Source: Streptomyces zagrosensis
Lineage (GTDB): Bacteria > Actinomycetota > Actinomycetes > Streptomycetales > Streptomycetaceae
DNA: 64,000 nucleotides
Reading direction: 5' to 3'
Assembly (NCBI RefSeq): GCF_014203645.1
Contig: NZ_JACHJL010000003.1
Location: forward strand, 310,001-374,000
The notes beneath the pieces are model-generated. The model ran no database searches. It was not told where the DNA came from and worked only from the letters and a program-made list of their open reading frames with translations. A program made the translations under genes and the position numbers. Below, one piece after another: positions 32,572 through 41,642 of the stretch. The number at the start of each line of letters is the position of its first letter. Positions within the stretch are counted from its first letter, which is position 1.

Positions 32572-34869
32572 GTGACGCAGAGCGGACAGGGAAATGAGCC
32601 GCAGCCCCCTGCGGCCCCGCCCGCGCATGAGGGTGTGGTCATGCCCTCCGCTGGCCTCCGGCATGGTGGCGCGCAGGGCGACCCGTGGGCGGCCGAGCAG
32701 GCCGCCCCGGCGGAAGGGCAGCCGTGGGGCGACCCTTGGGGTCCCGACGTGGCCCGCCCGCCGCAGGGCCCGCCGCCCGGCGCCCCCGGGGAGCCGACCC
32801 AGATGATGATGCCCGCAGAGCCCGTGCCGGGCCAGGCGCTGCCGCCCGCCGGGTACGGCCAGGACGCCGGTCGCGATGCGGAGGCGACGCAGCTCATGCC
32901 GCCGGTCGGTGGGCCGATACCGGGTGCGCCCATGCCGGGCGGCGCGGGCCCGATGCCCGGGCCGATGCCCAGCGGGGGCATGCCCGATGGCAGCGCACCC
33001 GCGGGTGCGCTGCCGCTGCCCGCCGAGGGGGTGCCTTTCTCCAGACCCGAAGCGCCCCCCGGAGCGGGATACGGCGCGCAGGGCCTGCCGCTGCCCGCCG
33101 AGGGCCAGCCCTTCCCTTATCTCCAGCCGCACCAGGGCCAGCAACAAGCCCATCAGCAGGGCCAGCACGGCCAGCAGCCCGCCCACCAGCAGGCCCAGTC
33201 GCCGCGCCACCCGGAGTACCCGCACCCCGGCCCGGCGCCCGGGTATCCGCAGCCCGATCAGGCATCGGCCTACCCGCCCCACCACGCCCCGCCGGCCCCG
33301 GACCAGCAGTGGCCCGAGCAGTCGGGCCAGTACCCGCCTCAGCAGCCCCACCCCGATCAGTTCCCCGCCGACCAGTCGGCCGGATATCCGGGGCAGCCCG
33401 ACCCGTTGGGCTCCTACCAACCACAAGCGGAGCAGCCGGCTCCGTATCGGCAGCCCGAAGCACAGCCGCACACACAGATCCTCCGCGCCCAGCCGCCGGC
33501 GCCCTCGCACGAGCAGGGGCACACCCACATCCTCCGGCCGCAGCAGCAGCCCCCCTCTCAAGGGGCGGCGCATACCCAGATCCTGCGTCCGCAGCCGCCG
33601 GCTCCCGATCAACAGCAGCAACCAGCACAGTACGGACAGCAGTACGGACAGCAGCACGGGCAGCAGCCGTACCAGCAGCCCCAGGAGCCCCAGGAGCCAC
33701 AGTCGGGGCAGCGGCAGCCGCAGCCCGAGCTGCGCAAGCGGCCCGAGTCGCCTGCCGAGTCCACCACGATGCTGCGCATGCCGGACTTCGGGGACGGCCC
33801 GCCGCCGGCGGGCCCGGGGACGGGCGATGAGACCCAGGTACTGCCTGGCCCGATCCCCTCGGCTGCCGCGGGGCAGCCGCAGCACCAGGGTGGAGCGCAG
33901 TACGCCGTGCGCCCCGGGACACCGGGCGAGCGGCCACCTCCGGCGGAGTTCGACAGCCTGTTCCGCTCGGATGAGAGGGCCGAATCCCCGGACTCGACAC
34001 AGCAGTTGCCGCTGTACAACGACGGCGCCCCCGGCCCGCAGCCCGCGCAGCAGGGCCCGTATCCGCCGCCCGGCTCGTACGGCCAGGGCCAGCAGCCCTC
34101 CTTCGGCCAGGGGCCGCAACCCTCCTTCGGCCAGGGGCCGCAGCCTTCCTTCGGCCAGGGGCCGCCGACTGCCGGCTACGAGCCGCAGGGCACGGCCGGT
34201 GACGGCGGCGGTGGGCGCCGGCGCTCCCGGCGCGGGGTGGTCATCGGCGCCGTCGTCGCGGCCTGTGTCGTGGCTGGCCTCGCGGCGGGTGCCGCGATCA
34301 GCCTGGGCGGCGACGACAAGAAGGATGGTGAGGACGAGTCGAGCAAGTCGGACAAGGATGTGGTGGCGAGTGACTCTCCGGCGCCATCGAAGCAACCGAC
34401 CAAGGCGCCCGACCCGGCCGAGCCGCAGGCGAAGGCGCTCGATGGGCTGCTCAAGGACAGCAACAGCAGCCGTGCGTCCGTGATCGCCTCGGTGAACAAC
34501 ATCAGGTCCTGCAAGGCATTGCCCACGGCGGCGCGCGATCTGCGGGCGGCGGCGCGCCAGCGCAATGCCCTGGTGACCCGGCTGGGGCAGATCTCCGTGG
34601 ACAAGCTCCCCCAGCACGCGGAACTCACCCAGGCGTTGACCAAGGCGTGGAAGTCGTCCGCGTCGGCCGACGCGCATTACGCGGCGTGGGCCGATGAGGC
34701 CAGCAAGAAGAAGGGTTGCCACAAGGGCAAGGCCCACAACACCGGGCACACGGCCTCGGGCAACCGGGCCAGTGGCGAGGCGAGCGCGGCCAAGAAGCAG
34801 GCGGCGGAGCTGTGGAATCCGATCGCGCGGAAGTACACGCTTGCGGAGCGCAGGGCCGAGCAGCTCTAG
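32572..34869 (+). CDS. Pro/Gln-rich membrane protein (765 aa)
   Basis: GTG start behind AGGAG. Residues 1-545 are intrinsically disordered and dominated by Pro, Gln, Gly and Ala, with recurring motifs LPLPAEGQPF, a T-Q-I-L-R-x-Q-P-P-A-P motif three times, and three copies of PSFGQGPQ. A single membrane helix follows (GVVIGAVVAACVVAGLAAGA at about 560-580). The outside domain of ~180 residues begins with an acidic Lys/Asp linker and has ALDGLLKDSNSSRASVIASV, NNIRSCKALPTAARDLRAAA and a second Cys in KKKGCHKGKAHN, so a helical, disulfide-bonded fold is likely. The large cytoplasmic tail suggests a scaffold role, but the function is unknown. Confidence 0.8.
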   Translation: MTQSGQGNEPQPPAAPPAHEGVVMPSAGLRHGGAQGDPWAAEQAAPAEGQPWGDPWGPDVARPPQGPPPGAPGEPTQMMMPAEPVPGQALPPAGYGQDAGRDAEATQLMPPVGGPIPGAPMPGGAGPMPGPMPSGGMPDGSAPAGALPLPAEGVPFSRPEAPPGAGYGAQGLPLPAEGQPFPYLQPHQGQQQAHQQGQHGQQPAHQQAQSPRHPEYPHPGPAPGYPQPDQASAYPPHHAPPAPDQQWPEQSGQYPPQQPHPDQFPADQSAGYPGQPDPLGSYQPQAEQPAPYRQPEAQPHTQILRAQPPAPSHEQGHTHILRPQQQPPSQGAAHTQILRPQPPAPDQQQQPAQYGQQYGQQHGQQPYQQPQEPQEPQSGQRQPQPELRKRPESPAESTTMLRMPDFGDGPPPAGPGTGDETQVLPGPIPSAAAGQPQHQGGAQYAVRPGTPGERPPPAEFDSLFRSDERAESPDSTQQLPLYNDGAPGPQPAQQGPYPPPGSYGQGQQPSFGQGPQPSFGQGPQPSFGQGPPTAGYEPQGTAGDGGGGRRRSRRGVVIGAVVAACVVAGLAAGAAISLGGDDKKDGEDESSKSDKDVVASDSPAPSKQPTKAPDPAEPQAKALDGLLKDSNSSRASVIASVNNIRSCKALPTAARDLRAAARQRNALVTRLGQISVDKLPQHAELTQALTKAWKSSASADAHYAAWADEASKKKGCHKGKAHNTGHTASGNRASGEASAAKKQAAELWNPIARKYTLAERRAEQL

Positions 34870-35010
34870 GGCACGCCAAGCCTACGGAGGCGAAGGTGCC
34901 GCGCCCAGGTGCGGGCCGACCGTGTGCGAGGCCGGCCGGGAGCCGCAGCCCGGGGAACGGGACCCGGCCGGGCGCGGGTGGCGCGACCTGGTCTCGGCGC
35001 GTTGCTCGGG

Positions 35011-35060
35011 CTGCGGGGCTGCGGGGCTGCGGGGCTGTGCGGAGCTGCGGGGCTGTGCGG
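35011..35060. repeat. 8-base tandem repeats between convergent genes
   Basis: Units CTGCGGGG (four) and CTGTGCGG (two), with a 2-base interruption. Non-coding, in the 197-base space between the convergent membrane-protein and binding-protein genes. Confidence 0.75.
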
Positions 35061-35066
35061 CTGGCG

Positions 35067-36455
35067 TTACGCCGTGTCCTTGCGCTTGACCAAGGTCTGG
35101 GCCACATCGACGAATCCCTGCCGAACCGCCACCAACTTGCCGTCCCGTACCACCTGATAGGTGACATTGGCGTTCACGATCCGCGGGTAGTCGCGGATCG
35201 GCAGCAGATCCTCGTAGCGCCAACGGAGCTTGGGGGTCAGACCGCCGGTGTCGGTCGAGTGGCCGCGATCGAGCGCGGTGCGCACCGCGCGGGCGCTGAT
35301 GTCGCCCGGGTCGAGCGAGGTGAGAACGGACTTGAGCACCGTGTACGCGATCCACGTGGTCTGCGCGCCGGGGTCGGCGAGGTCGATGCGGTTGTCGTCG
35401 AAGGCGTAGTCCTTGACGACCTTGCGCATCGGTTCCCAACTCGGGTCGTCAGCCACCGGGTACCAGCCGGTGGCGTACGTGCCCTCCAAGGCGCTGTTTC
35501 GGCCGCCTGTGCTGTCCACGAGGGACTGCTGCACACTGCCCAGGATGGAGGCGATCCGCACCTGCGAGTTGTCCTTCTGCACGCGGCGGAAGGAGTCGAA
35601 GAAGGTGTTGGTCCGCTTTTCGAGCGCGGCGGTCACGCACGATGCGCTGTTGCCGCTCGCCGTACTGGTCCTGGTCCCCGTGCCGGTACTCGTGCCGGTG
35701 CCGGTGCCGGCACCGGTGCCAGTGCCGGCGCTCGGCCCCGCTGCCAGGCTGTCCTCGGCCGCGCCTGCTCCGGTCAGCGCCTCCTGGGCCTGCCGGGTGT
35801 AGTCGCTGGCGTCCTCCGGGGCACGGACATCGGTGGCCGGCTCGCGGTGGCTCTCGACCAGCCCGGCATCGAGGAGTTCAGGCAGCGCGTCGCCGGCGAT
35901 GGTGTCGGGGCGTACCAGCGCCACCTGGTTGCACACGCTCGCCAACTGGCGCCCGTTGCCGGCAAGGAGGGTCGCCTGACCGCCGTTGACCGGATACGAG
36001 AAGGGGCTCGTGAACTCCTCTTCGGAGAGCCCGTAGCCGCCTATGTATGGGATGCCCATGACTTCGAGCGGAGGCATGAAGGAGCGGCCGTGCTGGCTGT
36101 ACGAGCCGACGACGGCCACGGCCTTCTCGTCGGCGGCGCGCTGCGCGCAGTGGGAGGCGGTGATCGAGTCGTTGCGCTCGTTGCAGGTGAGGACGCGCAG
36201 TGGGCGCCCGTGGATGCCGCCGTTGTCGTTGACCCAGCGGGCGTAAGCCTGCGCCATTGCCGGCATCCCCGGCATATTGGTTGCTTTGGTCTCATTGGGG
36301 GCCCAGGTCATGACGGTGATGGGCTGATCCCGGGAACCCCCCGAGGACCCTGGGAGCGAGCCGCACCCGCTGACCAGCAGCGCGCCGGCCGCCGCGCACG
36401 CCGCCACGAGTGCGGTATTGGAGGGACGAGGGAAGGGACGTCGCCGACCGTTCAT
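35067..36455 (-). CDS. Periplasmic-binding-protein-like lipoprotein (LivJ-type ABC substrate binder)
   Basis: 462 aa from ATG 36455 (a TTG two codons earlier is in frame). A lipoprotein signal with ALLVSGCGSLPG gives Cys at the lipobox. The body is type I periplasmic-binding fold: ITVMTWAPNETKA, YARWVNDNGGIHGRPLRVLT, SITASHCAQRAADEKAVAVV, GIPYIGGYGLSEEEF and TYATGWYPVADDPSWE. It resembles branched-chain amino acid/amide binding proteins. A run of Gly-Thr/Ser-Thr repeats of ~30 residues is inserted at about 240-270, between the two lobes. No permease or ATPase gene accompanies it, so it may act with a distant transporter or as a sensor. Confidence 0.82.
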   Translation of the reverse strand: MNGRRRPFPRPSNTALVAACAAAGALLVSGCGSLPGSSGGSRDQPITVMTWAPNETKATNMPGMPAMAQAYARWVNDNGGIHGRPLRVLTCNERNDSITASHCAQRAADEKAVAVVGSYSQHGRSFMPPLEVMGIPYIGGYGLSEEEFTSPFSYPVNGGQATLLAGNGRQLASVCNQVALVRPDTIAGDALPELLDAGLVESHREPATDVRAPEDASDYTRQAQEALTGAGAAEDSLAAGPSAGTGTGAGTGTGTSTGTGTRTSTASGNSASCVTAALEKRTNTFFDSFRRVQKDNSQVRIASILGSVQQSLVDSTGGRNSALEGTYATGWYPVADDPSWEPMRKVVKDYAFDDNRIDLADPGAQTTWIAYTVLKSVLTSLDPGDISARAVRTALDRGHSTDTGGLTPKLRWRYEDLLPIRDYPRIVNANVTYQVVRDGKLVAVRQGFVDVAQTLVKRKDTA

Positions 36456-36626
36456 GGACAAAGACCCTTGCGCCTCGCCCGGAACGCGCGAGTGTTGTGG
36501 TGAAAACGAGCAGTGTATTCAAGGTGAATTACGGGGGTGTGTGTGAGAGGCCCGGTCCGGAACGTACGATCGATTACTGTGCAAGGTTCGGAGAAGACTT
36601 CCCGTCGCAGCCGCCGCTCGACCACC

Positions 36627-37073
36627 ATGGGCGCTATGCCGCTCACTGACATGCCGTGGTGGCGCTGGCGCAGCAACGTGCGCTCAGCGCTGCACATGCT
36701 CTCCGACCCCGCGTTCCAGCGGGACTGCTGGCTCGCGGGCCAGGATGGATACGGAGATGTGACCGATGCCGTCTACCGGCTGGTCGAGGACACCTGGCTG
36801 GATAACTGGTCCGCCGAGAAGTACGTCGGAACGATCTTCCGCGACTCGCAGGAGGCGGCGATGGTCGATGTCGCCGTGCTGCGGGTGCTGCGGATCATGC
36901 ACCAGGTCGGGGCGGACGCGCCCGTCTCGGCGTACATGGAGCACCACGGTTGGCCGGAGGCGGTACGAGCCGCGCGGGAGGCACACGTCCGGCTCGCCAC
37001 CAACGACGGTGACGAGCCGGACGCACCACCGCGCTCGCTCCAGGCGCTGACGCTGCTGACGCAGGCCGTCTGA
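36627..37073 (+). CDS. Conserved hypothetical protein (148 aa)
   Basis: The likely start is ATG 36627 or ATG 36636; neither has a good ribosome binding site, and a GTG at 36579 is a third choice. The protein is soluble, opening with PLTDMPWWRWRSNVRSALHM and SDPAFQRDCWLAG, then YRLVEDTWLDNWSAEKYVGT and VLRVLRIMHQVGADAPVSAY. The mainly helical fold with many Trp/Arg residues is familiar from uncharacterised Streptomyces proteins but I know no function. It is divergent from the binding-protein gene at 35067. Confidence 0.65.
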   Translation: MGAMPLTDMPWWRWRSNVRSALHMLSDPAFQRDCWLAGQDGYGDVTDAVYRLVEDTWLDNWSAEKYVGTIFRDSQEAAMVDVAVLRVLRIMHQVGADAPVSAYMEHHGWPEAVRAAREAHVRLATNDGDEPDAPPRSLQALTLLTQAV

Positions 37074-37147
37074 GTGGCTGGCTGCTGACCGAGCGGCTCA
37101 AAACCCTCCTGCTCCTGCCCGCCGTCCCGAGGCGAAGGCTAAAGCTG

Positions 37148-38179
37148 TCATTCGGTGCTGGTGCTGGTGCTGGTGCTGGTGCTGGTGGCGGTGGCAGTGC
37201 TGGTGCTGATAGCGGTGGCGGGTGCGTCGTCCCAGGCCAGTGAGGACATCCTCCACCCGGCCGGAGTGCGGACGAACTGGGTGGTCTTGTGGCCCGAGCC
37301 CTCGAACCACTCGCCGTGGTGGAAGCCGGACTTGCGGTATTCGCTGAACCGGTGCGCGATCGAGCCGAAGATCTCGGTCCGCTCGGCGACCTCCCACTCC
37401 CTGAACTCCGTCAGCGTCCCATCGGTGAGCATCCGCTGCCGGGGCTCGATGAAAGCGTCGAGGTCGTAGATCACGGGCTCGTCCCCGACGTTCGCGATGA
37501 TCCTCCCCTGCGGAATGAACACGTCGCGGATGACCCCGAGGTCCGGCCGGCTGTTGCCGGTGTTGGTGAAGGCGCCGACGAACACGCCCATCAGCCGATC
37601 GAGCTCGGCCTGGACGCCGGCCCCGGACACCTCCCCGAGAGGCGGCCATTCTTCGGAAAGGACCGACCAGATCTCGCTGTCATGCCGCGCGCCTCGGTAC
37701 GAAGAATGCTGTCGCAGCACGCCGTCGCGGGTCATGCCCAGTCGGCGCGCGACGGCGATGCTGCGGGTGTTGCCCGCCGCGACCCACCATTCGGCGCGGC
37801 TCATCCCGCGTATCCGAAAGGCCCAGTCGATCAACACTCGGCAGGCCTGGGTCACCAGGCCCCGCCCCTCCCCGGCCTGCTCCAGCCAGCAACCGATCTC
37901 GCACACCCCGGAGACGCTGTCGAAGCGGGTGAACATGGCGCCGCCGACCAGCGTGCCGTCCAGCCAGATCCCGTACACCCGGCCGGTGTCCTGGGCCAGC
38001 CGGTCGGCGTAGCGCTGGAGGGTGGCCGTGGCCGAGTCGAGGTCGGTGCTGTACGTCGCCCAGGGTATCCACGGGTCCACAACGACCCGGGCGCGGTCGA
38101 TATGGGCGAGGAACTCCTTGGCCTGCCAGGGCTCCAGAGGGCGGAGTTGGGCATGGTCGCCGAGCGACAGGGTGAACAT
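37148..38179 (-). CDS. GNAT acetyltransferase fused to a SnoaL/DUF4440-like domain
   Basis: 343 aa. Residues ~1-180 form a RimJ/RimL-type GNAT domain: MFTLSLGDHAQLRPLEPWQA, EIGCWLEQAGEGRGLVTQAC (acetyl-CoA binding, with Q/R-x-x-G-x-G-L), RAEWWVAAGNTRSIAVARRL. Residues ~190-320 resemble SnoaL/DUF4440: LDRLMGVFVGAFTNTG, DLDAFIEPRQRMLTDGTLTE, EIFGSIAHRFSEYRKSG and TPAGWRMSSLAWDD. The two normally occur as separate proteins. The last 25 residues are an S-T repeat coded by a 6-base microsatellite (GGTGCT units on the plus strand). It is divergent from the TetR gene at 38292; substrate unknown. Confidence 0.8.
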   Translation of the reverse strand: MFTLSLGDHAQLRPLEPWQAKEFLAHIDRARVVVDPWIPWATYSTDLDSATATLQRYADRLAQDTGRVYGIWLDGTLVGGAMFTRFDSVSGVCEIGCWLEQAGEGRGLVTQACRVLIDWAFRIRGMSRAEWWVAAGNTRSIAVARRLGMTRDGVLRQHSSYRGARHDSEIWSVLSEEWPPLGEVSGAGVQAELDRLMGVFVGAFTNTGNSRPDLGVIRDVFIPQGRIIANVGDEPVIYDLDAFIEPRQRMLTDGTLTEFREWEVAERTEIFGSIAHRFSEYRKSGFHHGEWFEGSGHKTTQFVRTPAGWRMSSLAWDDAPATAISTSTATATSTSTSTSTSTE

Positions 38180-38291
38180 GGGGACCTCGTTCTGTGGGCT
38201 TGTGTGGGGCTATGGGGCTGTGTGGGGTTCTCTGGGTTCTCTGCGCTGGGTGCGCTGTGCGTAACAAGTGTTCGGTACGTAAGCTGGCAGT

Positions 38292-38933
38292 ATGCCGCCC
38301 GCACCCGGAGACCGTGAAGCCCGCCGCGAGGACGTATCCGAGGCGGTGTGGCAGGTACTCGCCGACAAGGGGTTCGGCGGACTGACGCTGCGTGCCGTCG
38401 CCGCTGCGATGGGGGTCTCGACCGGGATGCTCATGCACTACTTCCCGACCAAACGGGCCCTGCTCACGCACGCCTTGGACCTGCTGGAAAAGCGCACCGC
38501 GGAGCGACCCCGGCGCGTGCGTCCCGCCGCGGGTCTCGCCACCGTGCGCGCCATGCTCCTGGACATCCTGCCGCTGACCCCGGGCGACACCGCCCGCAAT
38601 CGCGTCTGGGTCAGCTCCTGGGACCTTTCCCTCGCCGATGACGGACTGGCCACGGAGCAGGCCGACCGCTATACCCGGCTGCGCGCGACGATCCGCCCGC
38701 ACCTCGAAGCCGCACGCGACCTTGGCGAGCTCCCCGCAGCCGCCGACCCGGACCAACTTGCCGCCACCGCCGTCGCCTTCACCCACGGACTCGTCGTCCA
38801 GGCCCTCTTCGACCCCGACCGTTTCTCCCACGACGTACAGATCGCCATGCTCGACGACTTCCTCGTCTCGACCGCGCTGCACCGGCCCGACGGTGGCAGC
38901 CGACCGGGCCCTGACAGCGGTGTACGGCCTTAA
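38292..38933 (+). CDS. TetR-family regulator, BetI_C-like
   Basis: 213 aa. The N-terminal HTH is typical: AVWQVLADKGFGGLTLRAVA then AAMGVSTGMLMHYFPTKRAL, with recognition helix around G-V-S-T-G-M-L-M-H-Y. The C-terminal helical ligand domain has AGLATVRAMLLDILPLTPGD, RNRVWVSSWDLSLADDGLAT and ADPDQLAATAVAFTHGLVVQ, matching the BetI_C type. It is divergent from the GNAT/SnoaL fusion gene across a 112-base region and is the natural candidate to repress it and itself. Confidence 0.87.
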   Translation: MPPAPGDREARREDVSEAVWQVLADKGFGGLTLRAVAAAMGVSTGMLMHYFPTKRALLTHALDLLEKRTAERPRRVRPAAGLATVRAMLLDILPLTPGDTARNRVWVSSWDLSLADDGLATEQADRYTRLRATIRPHLEAARDLGELPAAADPDQLAATAVAFTHGLVVQALFDPDRFSHDVQIAMLDDFLVSTALHRPDGGSRPGPDSGVRP

Positions 38934-39125
38934 GGCGGCCGGGCCGGCCGGCTGGCTGGCTACTCGTGCCGGCTGTGCCAGTCAGCCAGGCACACCGGCT
39001 GTGCCAGCTGTGCCGGCTGTACGGGCTACGCAGGCCATGCAGACGGGGTGCAGACGGGGGCCCGGGGCCCGGGGGCTCACGTAGGCGGTCTGAGTGGCCG
39101 GTGGGGTGTGCGACGCTCTTGGGCT

Positions 39126-40046
39126 ATGAACGACTCGCACCCCGCACCGCCGCCCGCCCCCCAGCAGTTCGTGCTCACGCTGTCGTGTCCCGACAAACAG
39201 GGCATCGTGCACGCCGTGTCCAGCTTCCTCTTCATGACCGGCTGCAACATCGAGGACAGCCAGCAGTTCGGCGACGGTGACACGGGCCTCTTCTTCATGC
39301 GGGTCCACTTCACCGGCGGACACCGGGACCGCCCAAGCGGCCCGAGCCCGCGCCCCGAGACGCCGGTCACCCTGGAGAAGCTACGGGCGAGCTTCGCCGC
39401 GGTGGGGGACTCCTTCGCCATGGACTGGCAGCTCCACCGGGCCGACGAGAAGATGCGCGTGGTGCTGATGGTGAGCCGGTTCGGGCACTGCCTGAACGAT
39501 CTGCTGTTCCGCTGCCGCATCGGCGCGCTGCCGGTGGAGATCGCGGCCGTGGTCTCCAATCACCCGGATTTCGCCGAGCTGGTCGAGTCGTACGGGGTTG
39601 CCTTCCACCACATTCCGGTGACCAAGGACACCAAGTCCGCGGCGGAGGCCCAGCTCCTGGAGCTGGTGCGCGCGGAGGGTGTCGAACTCGTGGTGCTCGC
39701 CCGATATATGCAGGTGCTCTCCGACGATCTGTGCAAGCAGCTCTCCGGACGAATCATCAACATCCACCACTCGTTCCTGCCGAGCTTCAAGGGCGCCAAG
39801 CCGTACCACCAGGCGCACGCGCGGGGCGTGAAGCTGATCGGTGCGACGGCGCACTATGTGACGGCCGACCTCGATGAGGGACCGATCATCGAGCAGGAGG
39901 TCGAGCGGGTCGGCCATGAGGTCACACCGGACCAGCTCGTGGCCGTGGGCCGCGATGTGGAGTGCCAGGCGCTGGCCCGTGCGGTGAAGTGGCACAGCGA
40001 GCGCCGCGTGCTGCTCAACGGGCGCCGGACCGTGGTCTTCGGGTAG
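39126..40046 (+). CDS. purU: Formyltetrahydrofolate deformylase
   Basis: 306 aa cytosolic enzyme that hydrolyses 10-formyltetrahydrofolate to formate and tetrahydrofolate, balancing one-carbon pools. The N-terminal ACT domain (residues ~14-90) starts FVLTLSCPDKQGIVHAVSSF and senses Met/Gly in other bacteria. The formyltransferase-like domain has VLMVSRFGHCLNDLLFRC, ELVVLARYMQVLSDDLC, then the catalytic set N-I-H-H-S-F-L-P-S-F, AKPYHQAHARGVKLIGATAH and VTADLDEGPII, giving the Asn, His and Asp of the family. Length fits PurU (280-310 aa). The stop is only three bases from the stop of the convergent anti-sigma gene, with no terminator between. Confidence 0.93.
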   Translation: MNDSHPAPPPAPQQFVLTLSCPDKQGIVHAVSSFLFMTGCNIEDSQQFGDGDTGLFFMRVHFTGGHRDRPSGPSPRPETPVTLEKLRASFAAVGDSFAMDWQLHRADEKMRVVLMVSRFGHCLNDLLFRCRIGALPVEIAAVVSNHPDFAELVESYGVAFHHIPVTKDTKSAAEAQLLELVRAEGVELVVLARYMQVLSDDLCKQLSGRIINIHHSFLPSFKGAKPYHQAHARGVKLIGATAHYVTADLDEGPIIEQEVERVGHEVTPDQLVAVGRDVECQALARAVKWHSERRVLLNGRRTVVFG

Positions 40047-40049
40047 CCC

Positions 40050-41642
40050 TCACAGCCGGGAGAGCGAAGCCGTCGCGTAGAGAACATCGCGGATCGCCTC
40101 ACGGTCGCCGAGTTGCCCGACCGCCGCGTCGAGCGGTGGCACATGGCCGGCGACCAACTGGTAGAAAGCCTCCCGATCCAGTGCGATGTGCGCCACCTGT
40201 TCCTCGGCGGACGCGGACGCGGTGGGTGAGTCGAGCGCGATGTACCAGTGGCCGCCGCCGTGCCCCTCGATCTCCAGATGCAGCGTGCGGTTCGGCACTC
40301 CCTCCTGCCCGAAGTGGCGCGGCGGACTCGCGAGTCCGGCCTGCCGGCGTTCGGCGAGCGCACGAGGCAGCAGCCGCGCGCACAAATCGAGCATCAGGTT
40401 CAGATGGGCGGCGGCCGGCGGGTCGTATGGATAGTGCACCGCATCCGCGATGTCCCCGGCGTGTACCCAGCACTCCAAGGCACGGTCCAGGAACGAGTCA
40501 CGCAACGGCAGCGCGAACTCGCCGTAAGGAACCGAGAGTTGAGAGATGCCGCGGTCGGCGAACGACACCGTCCGTATCAGTGCGTGTCCCTGCTCGCGCC
40601 AGGGCACGCGGATCGCATCCGCCGGCGGCCCGGCCCGCGCCGGCTCCCCGGGCCTGGACAGAGCCGGCCGTGTCGTGGGGCGCGGCGGCCGGGTGCCGTG
40701 TGGCTGGTCACCGTGCCGGGCGAGGCGGGCAAGGTGCGCGGACTCATCGCGCCAGTACGCCTCGGTGCGGGACATGGAGTCCTTGAGTGCGCCGGCGCCA
40801 AGTGGGTCGGGCAGTCCGATGGCGGTGGCGACCATGCCATCCACGGCCAGCAGATGGCCGATGACCCCGGCGACCGTGGTGACGCGCACGCGGGCCCGCT
40901 CGCCGTCGAACCAGCGCAACTGCACCGGCGCGCGCCACTCCGCCTCGCCCATGTCGCGCAGCAGCGCGTCCAGCCGGGCGGCTTCCGCATCGTAAGGCGC
41001 GGCCCATTCGGGTACCGGGATGCGCGCGGGGCGGCGCCCGAGGCAACCCGCGAGCACGCGGGACCTGAGCATGGGGTTGAGGTCGAGGTTCTCCTCGGCA
41101 TGCAGCAGGCCGACCGCCCTGCGCAACCGCACCGCTTCCTCGGCACACGTGGGGCACCTGCTGAGGTGGTACTCGACCGTGGCGGTCTCATCATGCGAGC
41201 AGGCGGCCAGCGCCCACGCGCCGAGTAGCGACTTGAGCACCCCGTGGGAGGGGGCGCTGTTCATCGGGGCCGGCGATCCGGACCGCGCGTCGGAGCCCGC
41301 CCGCTCCGGACCCGTCTGCGCACTCACTGCGTCGCCCTCCGCGCTTGCTGGCGCAGGTGCCCCGGCTCCGGTTTTCGTAGGGGGTTCGGCATCTGCCTCG
41401 ATCTCCGCATGGGGTATCTCGGTATCCGCTCTCGCCGTCCCGTCCGACGTGCCCGTTTCGCCCGGTGTGAGGGGCGCGCCAGGCGGACCCGGTGCCTCGC
41501 GCCGCCTGGTGGACGCCCGGCCCGGCCACTGGCCGCCGTCCTCGGCGGGAGCGCGCGGCGACGGTATGCGGGGACGCCTGGCGGGACCGGGCTCATTGTT
41601 GTCGTCGGGGCCAAGGCGGCCCGGCTCCCCCGGCCCGCTCAT
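40050..41642 (-). CDS. Anti-sigma factor with zinc-finger and maleylpyruvate-isomerase-like domain
   Basis: 530 aa from ATG 41642, overlapping the sigma gene stop (ATGA). About 130 disordered residues come first. A ZAS-type anti-sigma domain follows at about 135-185: LLGAWALAACSHDE, then EYHLSRCPTCAEEAVRLRRA with the H-x3-C-x2-C zinc motif. The second half belongs to the MDMPI/mycothiol-dependent maleylpyruvate isomerase family (ALLRDMGEAEWRAPVQLRWF, VIGHLLAVDGMVATAIGLP, and the C-terminal SCP-like domain with LECWVHAGDIADAVHYPYD). It should bind the adjacent sigma factor; the isomerase-like part may sense mycothiol or a thiol signal, which is inference. No membrane helix is present, so it is cytosolic. 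Confidence 0.85.
   Translation of the reverse strand: MSGPGEPGRLGPDDNNEPGPARRPRIPSPRAPAEDGGQWPGRASTRRREAPGPPGAPLTPGETGTSDGTARADTEIPHAEIEADAEPPTKTGAGAPAPASAEGDAVSAQTGPERAGSDARSGSPAPMNSAPSHGVLKSLLGAWALAACSHDETATVEYHLSRCPTCAEEAVRLRRAVGLLHAEENLDLNPMLRSRVLAGCLGRRPARIPVPEWAAPYDAEAARLDALLRDMGEAEWRAPVQLRWFDGERARVRVTTVAGVIGHLLAVDGMVATAIGLPDPLGAGALKDSMSRTEAYWRDESAHLARLARHGDQPHGTRPPRPTTRPALSRPGEPARAGPPADAIRVPWREQGHALIRTVSFADRGISQLSVPYGEFALPLRDSFLDRALECWVHAGDIADAVHYPYDPPAAAHLNLMLDLCARLLPRALAERRQAGLASPPRHFGQEGVPNRTLHLEIEGHGGGHWYIALDSPTASASAEEQVAHIALDREAFYQLVAGHVPPLDAAVGQLGDREAIRDVLYATASLSRL

Noticed and set aside
32023..34749. 908-codon minus-strand open frame opposite the Pro/Gln-rich protein
   Set aside because: It is Leu/Arg/Gly-rich antisense translation of a repetitive GC-rich gene; no ribosome binding site or recognisable domain.
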